From positions 96,295 through 160,294 of the forward strand of contig JACGCK010000109.1 of the NCBI GenBank assembly GCA_014925825.1: 64,000 bases of DNA, read 5' to 3'. Positions 33,500 to 44,002 of this stretch are shown one piece after another (the first letter of the stretch is position 1; every line of letters begins with the position of its first letter). The position numbers and the translations under genes are program-made. The notes below the pieces were generated by a model that was not told the DNA's origin, did not search any database, and saw nothing but the letters and a program-made list of their open reading frames with translations. Origin of the DNA: Pholiota molesta. Taxonomy: Eukaryota > Basidiomycota > Agaricomycetes > Agaricales > Strophariaceae.

Positions 33500-34348
33500 A
33501 TGGCCATTGCTGCTCTCCAGGGTCCTCCACGCGCAGCCGACACGACCAAACCTCATGCGTCCAAGTTGGCAGCGCACCGCCAATCGTACAACGAGCCCAT
33601 AAACTTTGTGAACGTGAACAAGAGCCACGCTGTGATCGTTACTGCCATTCTGGCTGATCCAGGAGACCCCCTGAAGGCGAACATACCACCAACGCACACC
33701 CGCGTCAGCTCAAGCCTGAGCGCATCGTCGTCGGCACTGTCACCTCTGCCTCCACCCACGCGCAGACCCACACGGACCCGCTCTTCGTCAAACGAGTTCG
33801 CGAGCTCTTCTAAAGTCGCATTCATTCCCGCTGCCACTGGCTACCCTTCCACGTCAACCCGCCGGTCCAAAAATTCCTTCCTCACGAAAAAGTTGACGTC
33901 GGCGTCGGACATCATCGACCTGCATCCCTCTCCGCCTCCATACTCGCCCCGCCCCGACCCCGGGACCCCTACACCCTTTCTCCCATCCACATCTCCTCCG
34001 ATGCCCATAAACTCTGACACGGAAGACGACAGGGACGATGATGACATGCTTTATACAGCACAACTTGGAAGCACGTCGCGCGCCACGAGGAGCAGCGCGC
34101 AAAGTCTGCGCAGCCGTATCTTTGGTTTAGCATCGGTTCACGCGTCGGCCACGCGTATGCGCGATAAGCCGATATCGACAACGCCTGGCGCGCTATGTGC
34201 GGGCGAGACGGAGACGGAGACCGACGAACCGGTGAGTGGTTTTTCTACTTTTGCCAACTGCGGGATGTTCCCTCCTATCGCGAAACCTTTGGTTTTCGTC
34301 ATCCCATCCTCTCAGTTCTTGCAGGTCAGGCTAGATCAGGTCAGGTAA
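33500..34348 (+). CDS. Ser/Pro-rich disordered protein, function unknown (251 aa)
   Basis: Two exons, 33500..34231 and 34325..34348, with a 93-nt GTGAGT...TGCAG intron. The intron keeps frame, so an unspliced form would also translate. The start MAIAALQGPPRAADTTKPHA is chosen because upstream residues of the same frame look like leader sequence. A conserved-looking core HRQSYNEPINFVNVNKSHAV (about residues 32-51) is followed by AILADPGDPLKANIPPTHTR. The remainder is low in complexity: SPPPYSPRPDPGTPTPFLPS and an acidic NSDTEDDRDDDD stretch. No enzyme or membrane signature is visible. It could be a regulatory or scaffold protein. I do not recognise the family. Confidence 0.65.
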   Translation: MAIAALQGPPRAADTTKPHASKLAAHRQSYNEPINFVNVNKSHAVIVTAILADPGDPLKANIPPTHTRVSSSLSASSSALSPLPPPTRRPTRTRSSSNEFASSSKVAFIPAATGYPSTSTRRSKNSFLTKKLTSASDIIDLHPSPPPYSPRPDPGTPTPFLPSTSPPMPINSDTEDDRDDDDMLYTAQLGSTSRATRSSAQSLRSRIFGLASVHASATRMRDKPISTTPGALCAGETETETDEPVSGFSTFANCGMFPPIAKPLVFVIPSSQFLQVRLDQVR

Positions 34349-34728
34349 TAGGACGCCCGTACCGCAGCGACCCTCTTGCGAATGTCCTTCACTAGCAGGA
34401 CTTTCTGCACACGTTCGACATATATACATCTCGAAGCTTTCTATAAATAACCCTAGATACTAGGTCAGCTATCTTCTCTTGTGCAAGAACTGTTCCCTCA
34501 TCACTCTGAATTTAGCCATCGTACCCGTGTCTTTACGGCCGACGAGCTATTCTATGTGTTGCTAGAACCCCAAAACTCTATCCGACTTACAGTGGAAATT
34601 CTTATCACGCAACCTGATCTAGCTTGACCTGCATCAATTGTTTTCAACTCTATTCTATTCGCGCCGTTTTCTCTTTTTTCTTATCCCTTCTCACACATGT
34701 CCGCTAACATGTCGCATCTTTGCCTCAG
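34349..34728. other. Spacer containing the unresolved 5' end of the EOS1-like gene
   Basis: A CTAAC branch-like site near 34704 and a TTTGCCTCAG acceptor ending at 34728 imply an intron whose upstream exon, with the true start codon, must lie here or just before. I could not identify that exon: the available ATGs do not reach a phase-0 donor. Confidence 0.4.
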
Positions 34729-35628
34729 TCCCGCCACTTACCCACCGCCCGAATTGTGGCCTCGTCAGGGCCCATCGTGCCTCCAACAACACTGGCGCAG
34801 CGGCTAACGCCCCTCCTGTTCGAATTCGCGCGCCTGCTCTCCATCGTCCCCGCTGTTTTTGGCACCCTCTACAACCTCTACCACATATACAACCCCCCAC
34901 CCTACACCATCATCCCGAACACCCGGCCCCCACCACAGCGCATCGACTATTTCATCTCCGCGCTCTGGGCGATCCTCACCGGGTACCAATGCCTCGCGCT
35001 CGCGACCGGGCTGCTCACGCGCTGGCGGCTCTACTACCCGCCGCTCTCCACGCTCGTGCGCCTGCTCGCGCTGCAGAGCATCTGCTGGCCCGCGACGCAC
35101 CTCACGCTGACGATCCTCGGGCACGGCACGCGTCCCGCGGCGACGTGGGCGGTGATCGGCACGACGACGTGCATGAGCCGCAGCGTGCAGATCTGGGTCA
35201 CGAGCAACCTGTGGTGGGAGCGCGCGCGCGAGTCCTCGCGCGACGACCACCACGCGCACCGCGGCCCGAGCGCGGGCGCGAGCAGCGCCGGGCTGAGCAG
35301 CGCGCTGGGGGTGGGCGCGGGCTCCGCGGGGCCGGCGGCGCTGGGCGGCGTCGCGGCGTCGGCGTCGGCGACCGCGCTGAGCGCGCTGCTGGCGACGATG
35401 CCGGCGGCGGGGGCCGCGGTGAGCGCGGAGGCGGCGGAGGAGAACCGGCGCGGGTACTGGAAGCGGTGGGGCGGGGGCGGGAAGTGGGGCGGGCGGCGCT
35501 GGGACTGGCGCGAGGTCGGCGTGAAGTGCGTGCTGCCGGCCGGGGTGGTGTACTTCGTGATGGCGTGGGCGGAGCAGCTCCGGCGCGAGTGGGAGGTCTT
35601 CTCTGCGCCCGGGGCCGGCGTGTGCTGA
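34729..35628 (+). CDS. EOS1: EOS1-like N-glycosylation protein (5' exon unresolved)
   Basis: The frame from 34729 to the stop at 35628 encodes about 299 residues. Hydrophobic segments include FARLLSIVPAVFGTLYNLYH, then RIDYFISALWAILTGYQCLA, LLTRWRLYYPPLSTLVRLLA, LQSICWPATHLTLTILGHGT and TWAVIGTTTCMSRSVQIWVT. These match the Eos1 family (PF12326) of ER membrane proteins linked to N-glycosylation and oxidative-stress tolerance in yeast. The C-terminal helix VKCVLPAGVVYFVMAWAEQL is also family-like. An Ala/Gly/Ser-rich insertion of about 80 residues, encoded by very GC-rich DNA (35260-35450), separates the last two helices. No in-frame ATG exists near the start of the open frame, so an upstream exon is needed. 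Confidence 0.72.
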   Translation, partial: SRHLPTARIVASSGPIVPPTTLAQRLTPLLFEFARLLSIVPAVFGTLYNLYHIYNPPPYTIIPNTRPPPQRIDYFISALWAILTGYQCLALATGLLTRWRLYYPPLSTLVRLLALQSICWPATHLTLTILGHGTRPAATWAVIGTTTCMSRSVQIWVTSNLWWERARESSRDDHHAHRGPSAGASSAGLSSALGVGAGSAGPAALGGVAASASATALSALLATMPAAGAAVSAEAAEENRRGYWKRWGGGGKWGGRRWDWREVGVKCVLPAGVVYFVMAWAEQLRREWEVFSAPGAGVC

Positions 35629-36895
35629 TGTCATCCCCCTGGTCCTTCCGAATGTTTTCTCGTCATTCGCTCGTCGTCGCCGCGTCGCGTCCCTCCTCGT
35701 CCGCGGATCTCTCGCCTCGGTTTTTTTTTACTGGTCCACGCTTTCTGCATCGCTTTCCAGCCTCCATCCTCAGCGGACTCACACCATCAAAAAATTCGCA
35801 ACGTGCTCCTCCCGCCTCGCTACTGCTCTGAACGAATCCACTTATTGGTATTTATTCGCTTGACGTTCTATTTTCTCCGCCGGTTTTCCTGTCTGTGTGG
35901 CATTCGCCTGCCTGTGTCTTCGCGTATCAATAGCGCGTATGGGGTTTACTCGATTATTCAATTACGGTCTTCATGCTTAGCTTTCCCCGGATTTCATGTA
36001 GCTCTACCTTGTCCCTTTTTTTTCTTTTTTCAGAACCCAATCCAACCAATCATTATCCCTAGTATGCATACATTACATTCCACGAGACATTTATTTGACC
36101 ACTTTGACGAATCCTGTCCACGCACGTACGTACAATTCCAACTTAAAACCCTTACCGATAGATGTTTTCACTTTCCATAACGAAGAATAACGCGACGAAA
36201 TTTGCATGCGCCCTTTCCAGGCCCTCTCTTTCTCTTGATACATGTAAATGCGATAACGATGAGCAGTGGTGGGTGGTCATGGATTGACAGTAAATAAAAC
36301 ATGATGGCGAGGCAGGCATTATATATACGTGAGACGACAGGGCGAAGTCTAGAAAGGAAGGTAAAATTAAGGAAGAGACATTCCATAAACAAGCAATAGC
36401 TACGTAGACAGACGGGTCTAATAGAAAAGAGTTCGCAGTAGCGGAATCAACGGACAGCGTCCAATAAGAGAAACCCTTTCCAGAAAACATAGCGATGCTA
36501 CCATCTGGTGCTACATACACACCCGGGGGAGGTCGGAGATACGGGTGAGGACGATCTGACATAGCCAAGAGTCGGCAGTCGGAAAGAATGAGGACGTGAA
36601 AATAAAAGTCCACGCCCAGTACTTTTTTGAGAGGCATGTCTACACCGGCGGGAATTTGAACAGGGTGTGGGAGTGTAGATCATGGATGATAGCGCAGGGT
36701 AGTTGAATGGCACATGGGCGGGCGCACGTTGTTGGATGGTTCGGTGTGAATCGGACGGGCGGCGGAGATGCATTGGATGGATGGAGTCGAAGGTGAAAGA
36801 GAAGTGGTAGCGTGGATGATATGTGTACTGTAGAGTATGGACAGAAGGCGATAACCAGATGAACAGGCAAACAATTGAGCATTCAACTCAACCGT
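35629..36895. other. Spacer between convergent genes, 1.3 kb
   Basis: It should hold the 3' UTRs of the EOS1-like and TOM70 genes. A minus-strand frame at 36152..36637 is open for 161 codons but reads as random hydrophobic and basic patches. The stretch 36010-36040 is T-rich. No gene supported. Confidence 0.4.
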
Positions 36896-39579
36896 TTAAG
36901 CCGTCGACGCGATCTGGTTCAACTGCGCCGCCATATCAGGGTAGGCGTGCAAGAACTCAACCTGCGCAGCAGTAGCCTACAAAAAAAATAGCATCAGCAT
37001 ATACTCTCCTCAAACTTCAAAGCAATCGACGCACGTATTGGTAAGTCAGCGCATTGATCAACTCCGGCTCGCTCCTCGCCAGCTCAGCTTGGCGCTCGAA
37101 CATCTTCACCGCCTCCGGGATCTTGGCCTGCTGCAGGCTCAGCTGCGCGAGCGTCGCCACCGCGGCCTCGCATTCGGGGTCGATCCGCAGCGCCTCGTGG
37201 CAGCATCGTTCCGCGGCACCGATCTCCTGCTTCCACTGGTACAGCGCGAGGCCCTTGTTGACGAGCGAGAGAACGTTGGGTGGCGACCTATTCATGATAC
37301 GAGGTGAGTACATTCAACGAGATAGCCAGTAAATATATGATAGCTCACTTGGCCTTCTCAAGCTCGATCGCCTTGTCAAACTTCTCCACCGCCTCCTCGA
37401 ACCGTCCCTGGTCCAAAAGCAGCTCACCACTAAGTAACAAAGTCTATTTAGCATATTGTTTTTGGATAGCAAAAAAGACTTCGACTCACTAGTAATTGCT
37501 CGGCTCGCTCCTATTCGGGAACGCCCGCAGCGTCCTTCGGAACGTCGCCATGCTCTTCGCCAGGTCGCCCATCTTGTACTGTGCCACCGCGAGCTGGATG
37601 TGGCTGAACACGAACGTGTCGTCAAGCTCTGACGACGTCGTGTAGTTCGTAGCCGCGTCCGCGAATTCGTTCATAATGAATAGGACTGACAAAACACAAA
37701 ATATTTTGGTTGAACAAGACTGCCTCGATAGTAGAGGAACGAAAATTGAACTCACCTTGTCCTCGGTGGTAGTAAACATCAGGATCCTTGCTGTTGCTCT
37801 CCACCGCCTCGTCGAAGCACTTGAACGCCTGCTGCGGGTCGCCCTGCTCCATATGCACACTGGCAATCTTCACCAGACTCTGCGTGAAATTAGGCACAAT
37901 GCGCACGGACTCCTCCAAATCCGCCTTGGCCGCAGCTATTTCGCCCGTCAGGAACCTACAAGTGCGGAGGTCCAGGTTAGCAAGACTTCGAAAAGTTGCG
38001 AAGTAAATGAAGTACGGACTTGAAAGTTCCTCTGAGGTTGAGCGCCTCAGCACGGCCTGCATCCCACGACACGCCCTGCTCCAAAGCCTCGCTGACGAGG
38101 GTTACTGAATGCGCATAGTCAGCAGCGTCGAGCGCTTGCAGTGCGAGTAGCAGCGTTTGATCGCCTGTGCTCGGGTTTTCAGGGAGGGTGGGATGGGCGC
38201 CTAAAGATGTTAAAAGTGGCGTTTAGTAAACATTTACGAGAATTCAAACTCCAGCTAAGAACACTGACGGGGTCGGAAAGCAGCGAAATAGGCAGAGATG
38301 AATGTGTATGAGGGCAGTCTGGGTTCACGAGCCTATTAGAGAATGGAATGAAATTAGTATATAATGATAGGAGCTGTACTGAGCTACACTCACCTCCATA
38401 ATCTCCTTTGCCTTCTGAGCCGAAAGAGACTTCAGCACCCGTTCTACTGAGTTGGCCGTGCCCTGGTTTTGGAATCGGTCAATGATGGTTGCGGCCGTGT
38501 AATCTAGAGACATTCATGCATCAGCATAGATCCATTGCTTTCCTCATCGGGCGACGGTGGCCTGCATTTGCAAACCGGCCGCCGACTACCCCAAGAAGAA
38601 GAGAACCGGGCTCACCTCTCAGGGCCTCTTCCCATTTCTCAAGGCCCTCGAGTGCCATCGCCCGCCTGTTCAGTGCCTTGAGGTATTTAGGGTCCAATTT
38701 GAGCGCCGCGTCACAGTCCTCAACGACTTCTTGATATTTTGGAGGTGTCATATTAATGTAGCCTGATGAATTGAAATAAGTAAATATATTTTTCGTTGTA
38801 TGTTCGCCAAGTCTGGGACTCACATGCTGCGCGATTGCTGTAGAAAACAGGTTCCCGGGGCGATACTTGGATGGCACGGGTGTAGAGTTCGGCGGCAACA
38901 GTGAAGTCGCGTGCCTGATATGCGGCATTGCCTTTGGTTTTGAAGCTGGAGGCGATTTTGGCGCGTGTCTGGGATGAAGAGGGGAAGTCAGATCGACAAT
39001 TCATAGAAAGTGAATGCAAAAAATAACACAAATCGAAGAAAGTTAAGGAGGCAATTCAGGCTATGAAAGCCAGAAGGATTACAGCTACGAAATAGGAAGG
39101 CAACCTACCTCGTCAGGCAACGCCAGCACCTGCTCCGCTGTCAATTTCTCATAGTCCTCCTCAACTACAAATCATAAACGAAACAGCATCAGCTTCACTC
39201 AATCCCTCCACAGATAGAGCATATACTACTCACCAACAGCATCCTCCACAGTTGCTGCGCCATCAGCTTTTGGCTTCCTCTCCTCCAATATGGGCCCGTC
39301 TGTCGAGCCCTTTTTGTCTTTACCGCTCTTCTTCGCCCCGCGGCTGCCGGTCTTCTTCTTCTTTCCCTTGCCCGTCTCACCGTCATCACTTCCCGCTTTC
39401 TTGCTCGATGTTGACGCTGACGACGTTGAAGCGTAATACGCTACACCCGCGCCCGCGACGACAGCCGCCGCGGTAGCAATCACGATGGCCTTTTTGTGCT
39501 CGCCGACAAAGTCCTGCACGCGCTCGAGGATGGAGGGTGTCGCGCTGTCGACTACCGCGCCGGTATTTAGGGGGGCCAT
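36896..39579 (-). CDS. TOM70: Mitochondrial import receptor TOM70
   Basis: Twelve exons on the minus strand: 39234..39579, 39109..39164, 38824..38968, 38616..38762, 38394..38503, 38269..38332, 38020..38200, 37756..37955, 37490..37685, 37349..37429, 37035..37287 and 36896..36976. All have GT-AG introns in consistent phase and give 619 residues, the usual Tom70 length. An N-terminal anchor ([20 protein letters not shown], about 31-50) is followed by a Lys/Gly-rich linker. TPR repeats then start at [20 protein letters not shown] with YSNRAACYINM and [18 protein letters not shown], the clamp that binds Hsp70/Hsp90 tails. C-terminal TPRs ([48 protein letters not shown]) form the preprotein pocket, and the end reads [19 protein letters not shown]. 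The protein sits in the outer mitochondrial membrane and receives carrier-type precursors. Confidence 0.95.
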
Positions 39580-40385
39580 GTTCGGTCTTAAGTTTAAGCT
39601 TTTGCGGGGAAATTAGGTAGTCTCAGGTGTTCGGGACGACAAGAGTGTCCTTGAAGGTGTGGGGAGTGGATAGGGGGTGGACTGCGCGTCGGGGACAGCG
39701 AGCTAGTCGGTGACGAAAGGAAAGAACCGGCAAAATTTGTTTCGGGTATGGAGCCTCGTGGGAATCTTCCTCCGTCGGCTTTGGTCATGTCGTAATTAAC
39801 AACTTGAGCTTGCGCATGCACAACGGCAGGCATACGCACCGCACACGACTACTATTTTCAACAACAGAACTAGATCAGACACGAATATATTCAATATTCA
39901 CATTGCAATTATGTTCAGGAATTTACCCCACGCGCAGGCGTTGGGGTTTGGCTGGGTAAACTTACAAACACAGGTAAGTAATTTCAAGAAATGAATTTAT
40001 TTTACAACTGATCTCTCTTAGCGACTTTCTAAGTCGTGTGCCTTGGGTATCATACTTGTGTGAATATAGCGATGTTTATCTCTAGACCTGTGTGCGTCCA
40101 AATCTGGAGAATACTTATCAGAGTGGTCCAACATTTCTCCTGATCAGCCCCGGACAGTCTAGGATGCCTGATACAGGAAAGAAAGGCACAGACAATGGAG
40201 ACATAGGCAGCCCTATCTTGGAACGAGGCGCAGATCAGTTTGGCCAAGCTCCGTGACACCGTTCTTGCTGAACGCAGACCCAAGTGGCAGAAATACGCTG
40301 ATCACATCCCACCCAAAGTGCAAATGGCCGCGTCGGCGAACAGTGGTGGTTGATGATCAGCAAAGAATCAAGACGGTGGCCACTA
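39580..40385. other. Spacer, TOM70 promoter side
   Basis: About 800 bp between the TOM70 start (39579) and the end of the next minus-strand gene. Nothing recognised beyond the expected promoter. Confidence 0.45.
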
Positions 40386-43300
40386 TTACTTCTCTGTGGC
40401 CATAGCGGGCATATTTGGTCCTTGGGGTTGTGGTTTCTTGAAAATGGAAGACCCGTCAACACAGAAAAGATCACCGCCAGCCGAACGAGACCGAGTACTC
40501 ACCTGGGCCCCTACCCCAGCTGGCAACCCCTGCGCTGCGAGCGCTGCAACTATTCTCTCCATCTCCGACCAAGCGACGTTGACCTCCGCATTCTTCGCCG
40601 CAAGCAAGCTGCTTGGTGCATTAGCAGACTTTACTGCCTTCGAAATAGTTTGCCACTCCCTGGTCTTGTTAACATATGTAGCTAAGACTTGGGAGATGCG
40701 CTGGGCATTTGCTACAAGCACGGCGTTCTGCTCTCTGAGTTGTTTGCTACTCTCTTGCAACGCCTTTAACTTCTCCGTTGCAACGGCATTGATACGCGCG
40801 ATGTAAGCGTCTTGGCTAGATATGCGTTCCGTGAGCTTCTGTATGGTGCTCCCTTGTTCCTGTGTTTCCGCGGCTTTGACATCGGATGTGGAAGGTACTT
40901 GACCTTGTCGTTGCTGTGATTGCTCGGCGCCCTTCTGCGTTTCAGTCCCATTCGTCTGCGCAACGACTTGGCTGTGACGCAGCTTTTCATCAAGTACCTT
41001 CACGCTGCTCTGGAGTTGACCAATTTCTTCAGATTTGCGCGCCTTGTCTGCCTCCAAAGCTTCACGTTCCTCCCCCCATTGCGCCCGCTCGTCTGCGAAC
41101 TTCTTCTCCTTCTCTAGGCACTGGGATATCTGTTCCTCGGCCTGTTCAAACAGTTTCATGACGCGCGCCGTTTCTCCTTTCCATTCATCGCGTTCCTTTT
41201 CCCACACCGCCCGCTCCTCTTCGAATTTCGTCTCCTTCTCCGTGAGCAGGGATATTTGCTGACGGAGTTGGTCGATCTGCTGCGAGTTGTTCGCCTTTTC
41301 ACTCTCCAATGCTTCGCGTATTTTCTCCCACTGGGCCCGTTCCTCCTCGAAGTTCGACGCCATTTCTAAGCGCTGAGAGATCTCCTGCTTGTCCCGGTCA
41401 GCCTGTTCCAAATTGCGCGCCCAGGAATCACGTTGCTCCCTCCATTGCGTCCGTTCCTTCTCGAACTCCGCCTCCCTCTGCAGCAGCGCCCGCTCGGCTT
41501 GCTCAATCTGTCGCGAGCTGCGCACCGCTTCCTCCTCCCGCGCACGGTGCTCCTCCTGCCACTGCGCCCGCTGCTCCTCAACCTCCTTCCTTCGCTCCGC
41601 CCGTTCAGCTTCGAGCTCGCGCTCCTTCTTCCCCAGCAGTGCGACCCACTGCGCTTTGTCCTGCGCATTCTGCGCTTGTTCCGCCGCCGCTCCTGTCGCC
41701 GCCGCCGCCGCTGTGTCGCGGATAAGCTGCACAAGCATATCAGCAGCAGCCTCGATCGTGCGCGACTGGCGCGTGGGGGCGGTGTTATTCTGCGCTTGAT
41801 TCGGGGCAGCAGGGGCGGAATGAGCGTGTTGGAGGGAGGAGGGGGGTGCTGCACCGATGTTGGGTCGGAGGCGGCCGCGTGTGCGGGGTGGTTGGCTTGT
41901 GCAATCGTGTGCGCTTGATTCAGAGCAACAGGGGTGGAAGGAGCGTTTTGGAGGGGATGAGGGGGGTACTGCATTGCTGGTGGGGCGGAGGCGGCCGCGC
42001 CTGCGGGGTAGTTGGCTTGCGCGGTCAGGCGCGCTTGATTCGGAGCAACAGGGGTGGAAGGAGAGTTTTGGAGGGGAGGAGGAGGGGGGCGCTGCACCGA
42101 TGTTGGGACGGCGGCCGCCGCGCCTGCGGGGTAGTTGGCCTGCGCAATCATGCGCTCTTCTTTCGCCGCCACCCTTGTCTGCGTCAGCGGAACCGACGAG
42201 CGGAGTACGCCCAGAGGGTTGGTGGCCAACGACATCGGAGACAGCTGTACCCCCAAATCATGGAAGACAGAGGGATGCGGCAGGAAGTAGGGCCCGTTGG
42301 CATTCGCAGGACTCATTGCCATGGGTCCCGGCTGCCCAGGCGGTGGCATATGTTGCGGATGTTGGGGATTCGTCCCTGGAGGCAGGCTGTTCGGCGGGGC
42401 TTGATGGGACATATAAACAGGCATTTCCATGCAGTCTGGACATGGTTGTTGCTGATTTATTGGGGGCGGATGGCGTCCGTTAACCTGCTGAGAATGTTGT
42501 GGGTGCCCATGCACAACCACCAAGTTCTCATTCGACGGCCCTTGGGCCCCACCGGGCATATAGGAATGTGCAGGCCCAGGAACAACTGTACCCATAGGGA
42601 TAGGAGGACCAAAAGGCTGCGGCGACGCGAAGGGCGCGCTATGACTGGCAGAAAAGGCAGCCGGCGCCCGCGAAGGAGGTCTCGAAGTCGGGTGCGAGGG
42701 TGGCCATGAAGGAGCTGACGAAGGAGGTCGTGAAGGAGGTCCCGACGACGGGTGAGCAGCACTGGTTTGTTGCGGCAATTCAGATGTTGAAGCGGTATGC
42801 GACGTCGACGTCTGAACGGCCAGAGGAGATGCTGGATTAAAAGTTGTCGGTGGTGTCTGTACTGATATATTCAGGGTATCCTCCCTAGTTCCGATAGTCT
42901 GAGGAGGCTTTTCTGCTACATGCTGTGATTTAATGTAAATTGCTGGCCTGGAAGAGGTCGCCTGTTCCGATTTTGAGATTTCGACATTGCTTACAACTGT
43001 GTAACATATGTTGGTCAACAAATCTTTCAATTTGACATTGAATCGCACCTGGTGGGTTTGTTAGACATGTGGACTCGCCTACTGACGCTGTCTGTGTCTG
43101 ATTCGGACCATTACTGGTCGGCGACAGAGTTGATATTCCTTGACCCTCCAATGTCGCAACGAAGGCTTGCAATACTACTCTGTTGGTCTTTCTCTTTTTT
43201 TGTTTTCCCTCCTCATCCATATTTTCATCGCTATCTTCTTCGGTCTTTCCTTCAGGGTCGAGCTCGGCATGTTTTCGCTTCACTGGGATGGCGCCTTGGT

Positions 43301-43523
43301 CAGGGTCTTGCACCGCTGAACTTGGTTCATCGTCCATTGAGGCAATATGCGGCGTGTCAATGTCGTCGTCGTGGCCATTTCGTGGAGGCATACTTGTGTT
43401 TTCGCCATTTTCGTGATGCGTCGTGGATTCGTCCGCTGAAGCGCCTGTCAGTTCAACAGCCGAGTGCAATTTTAGACTTGGCGTCGACTCTGGAGTTGGA
43501 TTACCCGTTTGAGGGGAATTCAT
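40386..43523 (-). CDS. Large coiled-coil protein with nuclear localisation signal; one frame break
   Basis: Exons on the minus strand are 43049..43523, 40503..42996 and 40386..40436, with introns of 52 nt (GTGCGA...ACACAG) and 66 nt (GTGAGT...TCAAG). The start is MNSPQTGNPTPESTPSLKLH. The first 160 residues are Ser/Asp/Glu-rich and end in a basic KQKKRKTNR signal. A Pro/Ala/Gln-rich region of about 380 residues follows, with three repeats of a QANxPAxAAA...PPPPLQNxPSTPVAxNQA type. A coiled coil of about 300 residues comes next (LGKKERELEAERAERRKEVE and many E-E-R-A-Q-W heptads), then SSKQLREQNAVLVANAQRIS. The frame shifts once near 41830-41846. The third repeat has one C fewer than the other two, and adding one base makes exon 2 phase-consistent and the whole protein about 1,006 residues. 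Function unknown; perhaps a nuclear scaffold or transcription co-factor. Confidence 0.75.
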
Positions 43524-44002
43524 TGCGCATGAATGGAACACCAACGAGAAGTGGAATGAGAGAAATTGGAAGAGTGATAAACCGAGGAGAAACCCCTAAA
43601 AAATTGCTTTGGACAAATTTTCGATCGCGAGACATTTACTACATTTCCAAAAAAGGCAACGGAACATTGATATTCTTTGATGGGATCATGCTGGGCTTGC
43701 GAGGTATTTTGGAGGATATGAAGCAAATCTGGAGAATAGACAGTTACATATCCCAAGATGATTCCCCAAGATGTAGCAACCTCAAGCTTCAAGATCGATA
43801 CATAAAGTCTTCCCAAACTCAATCGTTCAAAAAATTCCTGTATCAATTATAATTCAATCAAAATCGCCGTCAATTACATTCATCAAACATTCTCATTTAC
43901 ATCCGCCATCCATCATCAGGGAATTGGGCTCGTCGCCATTGATAGTCTATTAGTCTGAGTACGTCCAGCCATTATCTTCTTCCTCCTACATTCCACTTCC
44001 CA
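43524..44002. other. Spacer between two minus-strand genes
   Basis: About 480 bp holding the F-box gene's 3' UTR and the promoter of the coiled-coil gene. Frames opened here overlap the N-terminus of that gene on the other strand and are not supported. Confidence 0.4.

Noticed and set aside
34804..35634. 276-codon minus-strand frame opposite the EOS1-like gene
   Set aside because: The composition is dominated by Arg, Ala and Pro, the mirror of a GC-rich Ala/Gly stretch; the plus strand has a clear protein family.
36152..36637. 161-codon minus-strand frame downstream of TOM70
   Set aside because: No domain and patchy composition; it lies where two convergent 3' UTRs are expected.
41846..42709. 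287-codon plus-strand frame opposite the coiled-coil gene
   Set aside because: Its repeats are the reverse strand of the Pro-rich repeats of the real gene; no independent evidence.
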